Source: Hymenobacter nivis
Lineage (GTDB): Bacteria; Bacteroidota; Bacteroidia; Cytophagales; Hymenobacteraceae
Reading direction: 5' to 3'
Length of the DNA: 64,000 nt
NCBI RefSeq assembly: GCF_003149515.1
Contig: NZ_CP029145.1
Coordinates: forward strand, 4,092,001-4,156,000
Shown in pieces: positions 33,064 to 42,833 of the stretch; the first letter of the stretch is position 1, and each line of letters starts with the position of its first letter. A model generated the notes under the pieces. That model had not been told where the DNA came from, made no database searches, and saw only the letters and a list, made by a program, of their open reading frames with translations. Position numbers and translations under genes: made by a program.

Positions 33064-35157
33064 TCAACTCTGCTGGCTCTGAATCGCCGTAATCACCACC
33101 GTGTTAAATATGTCGTCCACGGTGCAGCCGCGGCTTAGGTCGTTCACGGGCTTATTCAGGCCTTGCAGCACCGGGCCGATGGCCAGGGCCCCGGTTTCGC
33201 GCTGCACGGCTTTGTAGGTGTTGTTGCCGGTGTTCAGGTCGGGAAAGATGAAGACGCTGGCCTGGCCGGCCACTTCGGAGTCGGGCAGTTTCTGACGGCC
33301 CACCAGCGGGTCCACGGCCGCGTCGTACTGGATGGGGCCCTCTACCTTCAGCTCGGGCCGCAGCTGGCGCACCAGCTCGGTGGCCCGGCGCACCTTCTCC
33401 ACATCGGCCCCCGCGCCCGAGGTGCCCGAAGAGTACGAGAGCATCGCCACCCGCGGCTCGATGCCGAACGCCCGGCTGCTGTCGGCCGAGGAAATGGCAA
33501 TTTCGGCCAGCTGCTCGGCGGTGGGGTTGGGGTTCACGGCGCAGTCGCCGAACACGGCCACCCGGTCGGGCAGGCACATGAAAAACACCGACGATACCAC
33601 CGACACGCCCGGCTTGGTCTTAATAAGCTGCAACGCCGGCCGAATCGTGTGCTGCGTGGTGTGCACCGCCCCCGACACCATGCCGTCGGCGTGGCCCCGG
33701 TACACCATCATCGAGCCGAAGTACGACACGTCGCGCAGCAGGTCGCGGGCCATGTCGTGGTTCACGCCCTTGTCCTTGCGCAGCTCGTAAAATGTCTCCA
33801 CGTAGTCGGCATAGTATGCCGATTCCACCGGGTCGATGATGTTCAAATGCCCAGCGGGTAAGCTGATGCCCAGGCGTTTGGCAGCGGCGGCCACGTCGGC
33901 GGGGTTGCCCAGGATGGTCAGGTCCACGATGTCCTGCTGGAGCAGCAGCGCGGCGGCCCGCAGCACTCGGTCGTCGTTGCCCTCGGGCAGCACGATGTGG
34001 CGGCGCTGGCGCTTGGCCCATTGCAGCAGCCGGTACTGGAACATGTGCGGCGTGAGGCCCACCGACTGGAAGCCGGCCAGTTTTTCTTCCAGGGCCCGCA
34101 CGTCCACGTACCGCTCGAAGGTGCTGATAGCCAGCTGAATCTTCTTCGGATTATCGGGCGTGATGCGCGAGCGGATGGCCCCCACGCGGGTGGTCGTGGC
34201 AAATGTGCCGGTGTCCACGGCCAGGATGGGCACTACGCCCGGCAGCCCGTCGAGCAGGCGCACCACGGCCGCGTCGGGCTCGCCGCGGGCCGTGAGCACG
34301 ATGCCCGCCACGCGCGGGTAGTTGGCCGACTGGTGGGCCTGCAGGGCGCAGATGATGATGTCGCCGCGGTCGGCGGGCGTCACAATCAGTACGTTGTCGG
34401 TGAGGTAGTTGAGGAAGTTGGGCACCTGCATGGCCCCGATAATGTAGTTGTCCACCTGGTTGTCGAGGCCCACCGCGCCGAACAGCAGCTGCCCGCCCAG
34501 CCCGGCCTGGATTTCGCGCATGGTGGGGTGCAGCAGGTCGGCATCTTCGGGAATGACGGCCAGCAGCACTCCGGCCGGCAGCTGGCCGCGGAGCAGGGCC
34601 CCCACCTCGGCGGCCAGGGCGGGCGGCACGCGGTTGGCCACGGCCAGCAGCACCGGTACCTCGCGGGCCTCGAAGTTGTGCAGCAGCGTGAGCACCGCGC
34701 TGATCAGCTGGGCCGTGCTCTTGCCCTCGCCCGACACCACCAGGATGACCGGCACGCCCAGGTTCTTGGCAATCGACACGTTGGCGTCGAACTCGAAGGC
34801 CGTACCGGGCCCCAAAAAGTCGCTGCCTTCCACCACCGTGAAGTCGTAGTCGTCCTCCCAGCGCTTGAACTTGCGGATGATGGCGTCAATCATGGCCCCC
34901 TCTGCGCCGGCCTCCATCAGCCGCAGGGCCTCGGGCCGCGTATAGGCGTAGGTGTCGGCCACGGCCAGCGGCAGCTTAAAATGGCGCATCATCACGTCCA
35001 GGTGCGAGTCGAGGCGCTCCACCGGGTCGTTGTCGATAATGGGCTTGAAGTAGCCTACCCGGCGGGCCTGCCCGAGCAGTAGGTTCACCAGTCCCAGCGC
35101 AACGATGGACTTGCCGCTGTAGGGCTCGGCGGCGGCAATGAAAACGGCTTTGGTCAT
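33064..35157 (-). CDS. pta: Phosphate acetyltransferase, long form
   Basis: A 697-residue enzyme that exchanges CoA for phosphate on acetyl-CoA. The N-terminal half has a P-loop-like region (FIAAAEPYSGKSIVALGLVN) of the BioD/CobQ type, a DRTGG-like middle, and the catalytic PTA_PTB domain from about residue 380 (RHIVLPEGNDDRVLRAAALL). The long architecture is that of E. coli Pta. It is upstream of ackA on the same strand. Confidence 0.96.
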   Translation of the reverse strand: MTKAVFIAAAEPYSGKSIVALGLVNLLLGQARRVGYFKPIIDNDPVERLDSHLDVMMRHFKLPLAVADTYAYTRPEALRLMEAGAEGAMIDAIIRKFKRWEDDYDFTVVEGSDFLGPGTAFEFDANVSIAKNLGVPVILVVSGEGKSTAQLISAVLTLLHNFEAREVPVLLAVANRVPPALAAEVGALLRGQLPAGVLLAVIPEDADLLHPTMREIQAGLGGQLLFGAVGLDNQVDNYIIGAMQVPNFLNYLTDNVLIVTPADRGDIIICALQAHQSANYPRVAGIVLTARGEPDAAVVRLLDGLPGVVPILAVDTGTFATTTRVGAIRSRITPDNPKKIQLAISTFERYVDVRALEEKLAGFQSVGLTPHMFQYRLLQWAKRQRRHIVLPEGNDDRVLRAAALLLQQDIVDLTILGNPADVAAAAKRLGISLPAGHLNIIDPVESAYYADYVETFYELRKDKGVNHDMARDLLRDVSYFGSMMVYRGHADGMVSGAVHTTQHTIRPALQLIKTKPGVSVVSSVFFMCLPDRVAVFGDCAVNPNPTAEQLAEIAISSADSSRAFGIEPRVAMLSYSSGTSGAGADVEKVRRATELVRQLRPELKVEGPIQYDAAVDPLVGRQKLPDSEVAGQASVFIFPDLNTGNNTYKAVQRETGALAIGPVLQGLNKPVNDLSRGCTVDDIFNTVVITAIQSQQS

Positions 35158-35255
35158 GGGTAAGCTAACGCAGCAGCAGGGGCTGGCGTTGGCTGTTCAA
35201 TGGGGGGGGCCTCACGGGACCCCCTTGGGGCCGGGGGGGGAGGCGGGCCAAATCC

Positions 35256-36416
35256 CTACCCCAGCAGCGCCTGCAACCGAATCCAGCGCTCGGGCAGGTC
35301 GCCCTGCGAGGCGTGGAGGTAGTCCTCGTACGAGCACGGCACCACGCGCTTCACGGCGCTGTCGCCGAGGCTTTCCACTTCCATCCACCACTTGTCGGCG
35401 CGGCGCGACTTGTAAAACACCAGCTTATCGGGGTTGCCGGGCAACACCACGGTATAAGTAAGGAAGCGGAACGTGCCGAAGCCCGTTTCGGGCCGGCGGT
35501 GGTAAAAGCCTTCCACGAAGTACCAGAGCATGGTGGCCAGCGTGGCGGCGGCCAGGCCGTGGGGGTCGTGCTCGGGCCGGTAGCCGTAGAGGCCCAGCGA
35601 CGAAAGCTGCTCGCTGTGCCCGGCGTACCAGCACAGCTGGGTGGCGTCGTTGGCGCTGAGGCCGAAGGGGTTGGCCGGGGCGTAGCCGGGCGCGTCGGTC
35701 CAGCGCAGTGCGGCCAAGTCGATGCTCAGGAAATCGGCCTGGCGCACCAGCGGCTCGGCCTGCCGCCGGTCGGTGCGGATGGCCCCCACGCTCATCATGT
35801 CAAAGTGCATTTTGTCGAGGGCCAGCAGCACTTCGGGCGGCGTGAGGTACTGCTGGTGCCCCAGGTGGGCCAGGCTGAACACGTAGTTGGGCTCGTGCAC
35901 CAGCAGGCGGCGCAGGTGGCTGGTTTCGGCCGGCGTGGCGGGCCCCGGCTCGGCCATGTCGGGCCGGGCATCCACGATGGCGAAGCTCACCGGGCGCTCC
36001 TGGGTTTCGTAGGCCATAAACTGGCCGTAATCGAGGTCGTGCGAGCCGCCCAGCAGCACGGGCACCGTGTTGGCTTCGAGCAGCGCGGCCACAATTTCGC
36101 GCAGCCGCTGGTAGGTGTCCTCCAAGCTGAGGCCGGGGCGCAGGTTGCCCAAATCGACGAGCCGCAGGGCCCCGGTGCCTTTCTGGAGCTGGTAAAACCG
36201 CTCGCGCACGCGGTTGGCGCCGTGGTAGCCGGCCGGTGGGGCCCCGGCGGCGGCACCGCGCCACTCGTCGAGGCCGAGAATGGCCAGGTCGGCCCCGCGC
36301 CAGTCCGGAAACGCCTCGGTGAAGCGCGTGGCGTAGGCCGCCAGCGCGGTGGGCGGGGTTGGGGTGGCCGTGGGCTCGTCGTCGGCGAGCGGGTCAAAAA
36401 ACAGGGCCAGGTTCAT
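35256..36416 (-). CDS. Arginase-fold protein (formimidoylglutamase-like)
   Basis: A 386-residue ureohydrolase-fold protein. The first metal His is kept in GGSHDLD (His126), and VDARPDM keeps Asp149 and Asp153 but has Arg151 where DAHxD has His. SIDLAALRWTDAP keeps Asp233 but has Ala235 for the second Asp. By the arginase scheme the site A ligands are intact and the two site B-specific ligands are lost. Bacteroidota relatives are often called formimidoylglutamase; activity is doubtful. No hut genes are adjacent. Confidence 0.75.
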   Translation of the reverse strand: MNLALFFDPLADDEPTATPTPPTALAAYATRFTEAFPDWRGADLAILGLDEWRGAAAGAPPAGYHGANRVRERFYQLQKGTGALRLVDLGNLRPGLSLEDTYQRLREIVAALLEANTVPVLLGGSHDLDYGQFMAYETQERPVSFAIVDARPDMAEPGPATPAETSHLRRLLVHEPNYVFSLAHLGHQQYLTPPEVLLALDKMHFDMMSVGAIRTDRRQAEPLVRQADFLSIDLAALRWTDAPGYAPANPFGLSANDATQLCWYAGHSEQLSSLGLYGYRPEHDPHGLAAATLATMLWYFVEGFYHRRPETGFGTFRFLTYTVVLPGNPDKLVFYKSRRADKWWMEVESLGDSAVKRVVPCSYEDYLHASQGDLPERWIRLQALLG

Positions 36417-36439
36417 GAAAATACCAAAAGCAAGGGCCG

Positions 36440-36447
36440 TAAAATTA
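36440..36447 (-). promoter_or_regulatory. Candidate -7 box of the arginase-fold gene
   Basis: TAATTTTA on the minus strand differs from TAnnTTTG only in the last base and lies 23 bases before the ATG at 36416. Confidence 0.3.
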
Positions 36448-36581
36448 CACGCTCCCGCGGCGGCCGGGGCAATTTAAAACGGGGCCCCTGCGCAGCGCAA
36501 AGCCAACCGGGGGCCCATCGCCAAAAAAGCTCGTTTATTTATCCGCAATTTCATTTCGCTTAAGCCTTATCCCACCCGCTG

Positions 36582-38342
36582 ATGGACGTCCGCCGCTCTT
36601 TCGATATCCTACCCTACCAACTCGCCGAGTTTGCCAAAACCGACGCGCTGGCCGCCAAAATCAACGGCCAGTGGTCGCCCCTCAGCACCCAGCAGGTGCA
36701 GAACCAGGCCAACCTGGTGAGCCTCGGCCTGCGGGCCCTGGGCTTGCAGCGCGGCGATAAAGTGGCGCTCATCAGCATGAACCGGCCCGAGTGGCTGCTG
36801 GCCGACTTCGGCATCGCCCAAATCGGGGCCATCAGCGTGCCCATGTACCCCAGTATTACGGTCGAAGACTACAAATACATCTTCACCGATGCTGGCGTAA
36901 AGGCCGTGTTTGTGTCCGACGCCAAGCTGTTCCACAAAGTGCAGGAGGCTACCGCAGGCCTGGCCATCCCGGCCGAAAACGTGTTCACTTTTGATAAGGT
37001 CGACGGGGCCCGCCACTTCAGCGAGCTGCTGGCGCTAGGCCAGCAAGGTAACCCCGCCGACCTGGAGCCTCTGAAAGCCGCCGTGGAGCCCGACGACCTG
37101 CTCACGCTCATCTACACCAGCGGCACCACCGGCCAGCCCAAAGGCGTGATGCTGAGCCACGACAATCTCCTGAGCAACTGTCGCAATTCCAAGCAGTTTG
37201 TGCCCGTAGGGCCCCAGGATAAGGCGCTGAGCTTTCTGCCGTTGTGCCACATTTTCGAGCGCATGGTTACGTACATCTACATGATGAGCGGCGTGAGCAT
37301 CTACTACGCCGAAAGCCTGGAAACCGTGGCCGAAAACCTGCGCGAAGTGAAGCCCGAAATCTTCACCACCGTGCCGCGCCTGCTCGAAAAGGTGTTCGAC
37401 CGCATCGTGTCCAAGGGCCACGAGCAAACCGGCCTCAAGCACAAGCTTTTCTTTTGGGCCCTGAACCTGGGCCTGAAATACGATACCCAGAAAGACCAGG
37501 GCTTCGTGTACAACACCGAGCTGGCAGTAGCCAATAAGCTCATATTCAGCAAGTGGCGCGAGGCGCTGGGCGGTAACCTGCGCTGCATTGTGAGCGGCGG
37601 CGGGGCCCTGCAACCACGGCTGGCGCGGGTGTTCTGGGCCGCTGGCATCCGCGTAATGGAGGGCTACGGCCTCACCGAAACCTCGCCCGTGATTGCCGTG
37701 AACGGCTACGAGCGCGAGAACAACATGATCGGCACCGTGGGGCCCCTCATCAACAACATGGAGGTGAAAATTGCGCCCGACGGCGAAATCCTGACCCGCT
37801 CGGCCTCCGTGATGAAGGGCTACTACAACAAGCCCGAGCTCACGGCCGAAACCATCGACGCCGACGGCTGGCTGCACACCGGCGACATTGGTGAATTAAT
37901 AAACGGGCGGTTTTTGAAGATTACCGACCGCAAAAAGGAGATGTTCAAAACCAGTGGCGGCAAGTACATCGCCCCGCAAGTCATTGAGGGCAAGCTCAAA
38001 GAAGAGCCGCTCATCGAGCAGGCGATGGTGGTGGGGGCCAATAAAAAGTATGCCGCCGCGCTGGTCATTCCCTCATTCCCCGACCTGAAGGCCTGGTGCA
38101 AGCGCCATGGCGTCTCCGACGCTTCCAACGAAGAATTGGTGCGGAACGAACGAGTGGTGAAGCTTTACAACGGGCTGGTTGCTAATTGCAACAAGAGCTT
38201 CGCGCAGTGGGAGCAAGTGAAAAAAATTGCGCTGCTGCCCGAGCTGTGGACCGTGGAAACCGGCGAAATGACGCCCACCATGAAGGTGAAGCGTAAGGTC
38301 ATCACCGAAAAAAACAAGGACCTCATCGAGGGGCTATTTTAG
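36582..38342 (+). CDS. fadD: Long-chain acyl-CoA synthetase (AMP-binding)
   Basis: A 586-residue adenylate-forming enzyme that activates fatty acids with ATP and CoA. The P-loop motif YTSGTTGQPKGVMLSHDN lies near residue 175, GYGLTETSPV is the A5 motif, and GDIGELINGRFLKITDRKKE is the A7/A8 hinge. ATG 36582 matches the family start. It is followed by a MarR regulator and beta-oxidation genes, which fits a fatty-acid role. Chain-length preference is not visible. Confidence 0.88.
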   Translation: MDVRRSFDILPYQLAEFAKTDALAAKINGQWSPLSTQQVQNQANLVSLGLRALGLQRGDKVALISMNRPEWLLADFGIAQIGAISVPMYPSITVEDYKYIFTDAGVKAVFVSDAKLFHKVQEATAGLAIPAENVFTFDKVDGARHFSELLALGQQGNPADLEPLKAAVEPDDLLTLIYTSGTTGQPKGVMLSHDNLLSNCRNSKQFVPVGPQDKALSFLPLCHIFERMVTYIYMMSGVSIYYAESLETVAENLREVKPEIFTTVPRLLEKVFDRIVSKGHEQTGLKHKLFFWALNLGLKYDTQKDQGFVYNTELAVANKLIFSKWREALGGNLRCIVSGGGALQPRLARVFWAAGIRVMEGYGLTETSPVIAVNGYERENNMIGTVGPLINNMEVKIAPDGEILTRSASVMKGYYNKPELTAETIDADGWLHTGDIGELINGRFLKITDRKKEMFKTSGGKYIAPQVIEGKLKEEPLIEQAMVVGANKKYAAALVIPSFPDLKAWCKRHGVSDASNEELVRNERVVKLYNGLVANCNKSFAQWEQVKKIALLPELWTVETGEMTPTMKVKRKVITEKNKDLIEGLF

Positions 38343-38386
38343 GCGGGCCGCCGCCAACGGGCCTGCCTTGGCTTTTGAAAAAGTAG

Positions 38387-38398
38387 TATGCAAGCCGA
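38387..38398 (+). promoter_or_regulatory. Candidate fatty-acid operator, site 1
   Basis: TATGCAAGCCGA, in the context AGTAGTATGCAAGCCGAA, resembles the two near-palindromes upstream of fadE (AGTAGTAGGCACGCCTAA). It is 40 bases before the MarR start. Three mismatches to the fadE sites within the 12-base core make it the weakest of the three. Confidence 0.35.
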
Positions 38399-38437
38399 AT
38401 AGATTTCTTCGTATGTTTACCGCCTTTAACTTGCGCC

Positions 38438-38914
38438 ATGAAACCCGAAGAAACAGTCGATTACAACATCAAAGTGGCCTGGCACGCCATCTCGCGGATG
38501 TACAACGCCCAGGCGGCCCAGAACGACATCACGACCAGCATCGGCTTTGTGCTGCTCAACATCGACCACGAGCACGGTATTCCGGCTACCAAAATTGCGC
38601 CGCTGCTGGGCTTGGAAACCCGTAGCCTCACGCGCATCCTGCGCAGTATGGAGGACAAAGGCTTGATCTACAAGCAAGCCGATGCACACGATAAACGCTC
38701 GGTGCGGATTTTCCTTACTCCGCTGGGCCTGGAGAAGAAGGAGGTTTCGCGCCAGACGGTGCGGCATTTCAACGCCAGAATCCGGGAGAAAATCCCGCAG
38801 TCGCAGCTCAACGTATTCTTGAAAGTAACGGCCCAGATTACGGGCATTATCGAAGGAAAAACTATGTTCAACGGCTTCGAGCTGAAGCCGTTGCGCCACG
38901 AAAACCTAGCGTAG
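38438..38914 (+). CDS. MarR-family transcriptional regulator
   Basis: A 158-residue winged-helix protein. The helix-turn-helix is about residues 50-75 (GIPATKIAPLLGLETRSLTR), followed by the wing SMEDKGLIYKQADAHDKRSV. It opens the block that includes fadN and fadA, 51 bases downstream, so it is a good candidate for the repressor or activator of beta-oxidation here. The ligand is probably an acyl-CoA, but this is inference. Confidence 0.85.
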   Translation: MKPEETVDYNIKVAWHAISRMYNAQAAQNDITTSIGFVLLNIDHEHGIPATKIAPLLGLETRSLTRILRSMEDKGLIYKQADAHDKRSVRIFLTPLGLEKKEVSRQTVRHFNARIREKIPQSQLNVFLKVTAQITGIIEGKTMFNGFELKPLRHENLA

Positions 38915-38965
38915 GGCCCCGGTCTGTCGCCCGCAGTTGCCAACCCACCCATTCACCCGAACTGA

Positions 38966-41374
38966 ATGAAACGAATCATCAAGAAAGTAGCCGTATTGGG
39001 CTCCGGCGTCATGGGCTCGCGCATTGCCTGCCATTTCGCCAACATCGGCGTGCAGGTGCTGCTGCTCGACATTGTGCCCAAAGAGCTGCTGCCCGCCGAG
39101 CAGGCTAAAGGCCTGGAGCTGGGGGCCCCCGCCGTGCGCAACCGCATCGTGAATGCCGCGTTGCAGGCCGCAATCGTTGCCAATCCGTCGCCGCTTTACC
39201 GCAAGAGCGAGGTCAGCCGCATCAAAACCGGCAACTTCGACGACAACCTGAAGGAAATTGCGCAGTGCGATTGGGTGATTGAGGTGGTGGTGGAGCGGCT
39301 CGACATCAAAAAGAGCCTTTATGAGCGGGTGGAGCAGTTCCGCAAGCAGGGCACGCTCATCACGAGCAACACCAGCGGCATCCCAATCCACTTGCTGGCC
39401 GAGGGCCGTTCGGACGACTTCAAGCAAAATTTCTGCGGCACGCACTTCTTCAACCCGCCGCGGTACCTGAAGCTGCTGGAAGTAATTCCGACGCCCGACA
39501 CGAAGCCGGAAGTGATTGATTTCCTGCTGCACTACGGCGACCTATACCTGGGCAAAACCACTGTGCTGGCCAAGGATACGCCCGGTTTTATTGCCAACCG
39601 CGTGGGCGTATTCGCCCTGCTCGATGCCATGCAAACCATGCAGAAGCTGGGCCTGACCGTGGAAGAAACCGACAAGCTGACCGGCCCCGTTATTGGCCAC
39701 GCCAAGTCGGCCACGCTGCGCACTTCCGACGTGGTGGGCCTCGATACGACCATCAACGTAGCCAACGGCCTGGCCCAGGGCCTGCCCGACGACGAGGCCA
39801 AGGACGTGTTCGTGCTGCCCGATTTCGTAAAGAAAATGGGCGAGAATAAGTGGTTGGGCGACAAGACCGGTCAAGGTTTCTACAAGAAAGTAAAGGGCGA
39901 AGGCGGCAAGTCAGAAATCCACGCCCTGGACCTGAACACGCTGGAATACAAGCCCAGTCAGAAGGTGAAGTTTGCCACGCTGGAGCTGACCAAAACCATC
40001 GACAAGGTGGCCGACCGCTTTAAGGTGCTGGTGGCGGGCAAGGACAAAGCCGGCGAGTTCTATCGCCTGAGCTTCGGCAGCTTGTTTGCCTACGTGAGCA
40101 ACCGCGTGCCTGAAATTGCCGACGAACTCTACAAGATTGACGATGCCCTGCGCGCCGGCTTCGGCTGGGAGCTGGGGCCCTACGAAACCTGGGACGCGCT
40201 GGGCGTGCAGGCCGGCATCGACCTGGCCAAGGCCGCCGGCCGCACCGTGGCCCCTTGGGTGGAGGAAATGCTGGCCGCTGGCCATCAAGCCTTTTACCAG
40301 ATAAATGCAGCCGGTGTGCGCGAGTTCTACGACCAGCAGAGCAAGCAGTATCAGGCGGTGCCGGGCGTGGAGAACTTCATTATTCTCGACAACCTGCGGG
40401 CCAGCGGCAAGGTGCTGTGGAAGAACAGCGGCGCCTCAATCATCGACCTCGGCGACGGCATTCTGAACGTGGAGTTCCACTCGAAGATGAACGCCATGGG
40501 CCAGGATGTGATTCAGGGCCTGCTCAAGGGCATTGAGATGGCCGAAGGCGGCTACCGGGGCCTGGTGGTGGGCAACGACGCGCCCGCCTTTTCGGCCGGG
40601 GCCAACCTGGGCCTGGTGTACATGCAGGCCGTGGAGCAGGAATTCGACGAGCTGAACCTGATGATCAGCCAGTTCCAGCAGGCCATGATGCGGCTGCGCT
40701 ACAGCAGCATCCCGGTGGTGGGGGCCCCCCACGGCCTGGCTCTGGGCGGCGGCTGCGAGCTGAACCTGCACTGCGACCGAGTGGTGGCCGCGGCCGAAAC
40801 CTACATGGGTTTGGTCGAATTCGGCGTGGGCCTGATCCCGGGCGGCGGCGGCACCAAGGAAATGACGCTGCGCACCGCCGCCAAGTACGAGGAAGGCGAG
40901 CCCGAATACAACCTGCTGCGCAACACCTACATGACCATCAGCACGGCCAAGGTTTCGACCTCGGCCGCCGAGGCGTTTGACCTGGGCTTTTTGCGCCGGG
41001 GCGACGAAATCGTGGTCAACGGTAGCCGCGTAATTGCCCAGGCCAAAGCCGCCGCCCTGGAAATGGCCGACGCCGGCTATACCCAGCCCACCCAGAAGAC
41101 CAACGTGAAGGTGCACGGCAAGGGGGCCCTGGCCATGTTCCGCACCGGCGTGTACGCCATGCAGCAGGGCAACTATATCTCGAAGCACGACGAGCTGATT
41201 GCCAACAAGCTGGCCTACGTGATGTGCGGCGGCGACCTGAGTTCGCCCACCGAGGTAAGCGAGCAGTACCTGCTGGACTTGGAGCGCGACGCCTTCCTCA
41301 GCCTCTGCGGTGAGCGCAAGACGCTGGAGCGGATTCAGAGCATTCTCACCACCGGTAAGCCGCTACGCAACTAA
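38966..41374 (+). CDS. fadN: 3-hydroxyacyl-CoA dehydrogenase/enoyl-CoA hydratase
   Basis: An 802-residue bifunctional beta-oxidation enzyme. The NAD-binding HAD domain comes first (VAVLGSGVMGSRIACHFANI, Gly12/14/17), then the HAD C-terminal helical part. The enoyl-CoA hydratase domain is last, from about residue 485, with NDAPAFSAGANLGLVYMQAV and GLALGGGCELNLHCDRV. This is the order of B. subtilis FadN and the reverse of E. coli FadB. It precedes fadA. Confidence 0.93.
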   Translation: MKRIIKKVAVLGSGVMGSRIACHFANIGVQVLLLDIVPKELLPAEQAKGLELGAPAVRNRIVNAALQAAIVANPSPLYRKSEVSRIKTGNFDDNLKEIAQCDWVIEVVVERLDIKKSLYERVEQFRKQGTLITSNTSGIPIHLLAEGRSDDFKQNFCGTHFFNPPRYLKLLEVIPTPDTKPEVIDFLLHYGDLYLGKTTVLAKDTPGFIANRVGVFALLDAMQTMQKLGLTVEETDKLTGPVIGHAKSATLRTSDVVGLDTTINVANGLAQGLPDDEAKDVFVLPDFVKKMGENKWLGDKTGQGFYKKVKGEGGKSEIHALDLNTLEYKPSQKVKFATLELTKTIDKVADRFKVLVAGKDKAGEFYRLSFGSLFAYVSNRVPEIADELYKIDDALRAGFGWELGPYETWDALGVQAGIDLAKAAGRTVAPWVEEMLAAGHQAFYQINAAGVREFYDQQSKQYQAVPGVENFIILDNLRASGKVLWKNSGASIIDLGDGILNVEFHSKMNAMGQDVIQGLLKGIEMAEGGYRGLVVGNDAPAFSAGANLGLVYMQAVEQEFDELNLMISQFQQAMMRLRYSSIPVVGAPHGLALGGGCELNLHCDRVVAAAETYMGLVEFGVGLIPGGGGTKEMTLRTAAKYEEGEPEYNLLRNTYMTISTAKVSTSAAEAFDLGFLRRGDEIVVNGSRVIAQAKAAALEMADAGYTQPTQKTNVKVHGKGALAMFRTGVYAMQQGNYISKHDELIANKLAYVMCGGDLSSPTEVSEQYLLDLERDAFLSLCGERKTLERIQSILTTGKPLRN

Positions 41375-41380
41375 AAAATT

Positions 41381-41485
41381 GTCATGCTGGCGAAGGGAGC
41401 GTCTTATCACGGCTGCCTTCGCCAGAATCAATTTCCCACCCGAGCAGCGCGAACGTGATAAGATGCTTCGCCTGCTCAGCATGAC
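41381..41485. repeat. Palindromic extragenic repeat, copy 2
   Basis: GTCATGCTGGCGAAGGGAGC (41381 on) mirrors a right half ending CTGCTCAGCATGAC at 41485; the outer GTCATGCTG and inner TCTTATCAC pair exactly. It lies in the 124-base gap between fadN and fadA and ends 14 bases before the fadA start. Confidence 0.65.
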
Positions 41486-41498
41486 AGAACCTATCAAA

Positions 41499-42683
41499 AT
41501 GGCCAATACCGCCTATATCGTCGCCGGCTACCGCACCGCCGTTGGCAAAGCGCCCCGCGGCGTCTTTCGCTTCACCCGCCCCGACGACCTCGCCGCCGAA
41601 GTTATCAAGCACCTCGTCAAGTCGGTGCCGGCGCTCGACCCCAGCCGCGTCGACGACGTGATTGTGGGCAACGCTGTACCCGAGGCCGAGCAGGGCCTGC
41701 AAATGGGCCGCCTCATCTCGCTGCTGGCGCTGCCCATCAACGTGCCCGGCCTCATCGTGAACCGCTACTGCGGCTCGGGCGTGGAAACCATCGCCATGGC
41801 GGTGGGCAAAATCACGGCAGGTATGGCCGAGTGCATCATCGCCGGCGGCACCGAAAGCATGAGCATGGTGCCCACGGTGGGCTGGAAAACCGTGCCCAAC
41901 TATAAGCTCGCCAACGAGCACCCCGACTACTACATGGGCATGGGCCTCACTGCCGAAGCCGTGGCACAGGACTACAAAATCTCGCGCCAGGACCAGGACG
42001 AATTCTCCTACAACTCGCACCAGAAGGCAATCAAGGCCATTAAGGAAGGCAAATTTGCCAAGAGCATCGTGCCCATCACGGTGGAGGAAACCTACCTTGA
42101 CCAGGCCACCGGCAAGAAGAAAAACCGCGTCTACGTGGTGGACACCGACGAGGGCCCCCGCGCCGATACGTCCATCGAAGCCCTGGCCAAGTTGCGCCCC
42201 GTGTTCGCCGCCAACGGCAGCGTCACGGCCGGCAACTCGTCCCAAACCTCCGACGGCGCGGCCTTCGTGCTCGTGATGAGCGAGCGCATGGTGAAGGAAC
42301 TGAACCTGGAGCCCATTGCCCGCATGGTCACCTACGCCACCGAGGGCATTGACCCGCGCATCATGGGCATGGGCCCCGTCAAGGCCGTGCCGAAAGCCCT
42401 CAAGCAAGCCGGCATGAAGCTGGAAGACATTGACCTGTTCGAGCTGAACGAGGCCTTCGCCTCGCAGAGCCTGGCCGTAGTGCGCGAGCTGGGCATCAAT
42501 ACCGACAAGCTGAACGTGAACGGCGGGGCCATTGCGCTGGGCCACCCACTGGGCTGCTCGGGCGCCAAGCTCTCCATTCAACTCTTCGACGAGCTGCGCG
42601 ACCGGGGCCAGAAGTACGGCATCGTAACCGCCTGCGTGGGCGGCGGCCAGGGTGTGGCGGGCATCTACGAGCTGCTGAAGTGA
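41499..42683 (+). CDS. fadA: Acetyl-CoA acyltransferase (3-ketoacyl-CoA thiolase)
   Basis: A 394-residue thiolase that completes beta-oxidation by releasing acetyl-CoA. The nucleophile is Cys91 in VNRYCGSGVETIAM. The active-site regions VNGGAIALGHPLGCSGA and CVGGGQGVAGIYELL are at the C-terminus. ATG 41499 gives the usual start ANTAYIVAGYRTAVGKA; ATG 41481 lies within the repeat element and is less likely. Confidence 0.94.
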   Translation: MANTAYIVAGYRTAVGKAPRGVFRFTRPDDLAAEVIKHLVKSVPALDPSRVDDVIVGNAVPEAEQGLQMGRLISLLALPINVPGLIVNRYCGSGVETIAMAVGKITAGMAECIIAGGTESMSMVPTVGWKTVPNYKLANEHPDYYMGMGLTAEAVAQDYKISRQDQDEFSYNSHQKAIKAIKEGKFAKSIVPITVEETYLDQATGKKKNRVYVVDTDEGPRADTSIEALAKLRPVFAANGSVTAGNSSQTSDGAAFVLVMSERMVKELNLEPIARMVTYATEGIDPRIMGMGPVKAVPKALKQAGMKLEDIDLFELNEAFASQSLAVVRELGINTDKLNVNGGAIALGHPLGCSGAKLSIQLFDELRDRGQKYGIVTACVGGGQGVAGIYELLK

Positions 42684-42701
42684 CGACCGGCGTTGCCGAT
42701 T

Positions 42702-42786
42702 AGAACGTCATTTTGAACGCAGCGAAGCTTTTCTATTGCCTGTGAGTAATGTAGTAGAGATGCTTCACTGCGTCCAGTATAAGGAA
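42702..42786. repeat. Palindromic extragenic repeat, copy 3 (degenerate)
   Basis: Left part ACGTCATTTTGAACGCAGCG with a partner GAGATGCTTCACTGCG near 42757-42772. The arms match the family consensus but pair imperfectly with each other, as expected for a decayed copy. Confidence 0.55.
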
Positions 42787-42833
42787 GGTTTGTACTTAAG
42801 TACTCACGCACAAGTAAGCGTATTGAATTGAAC

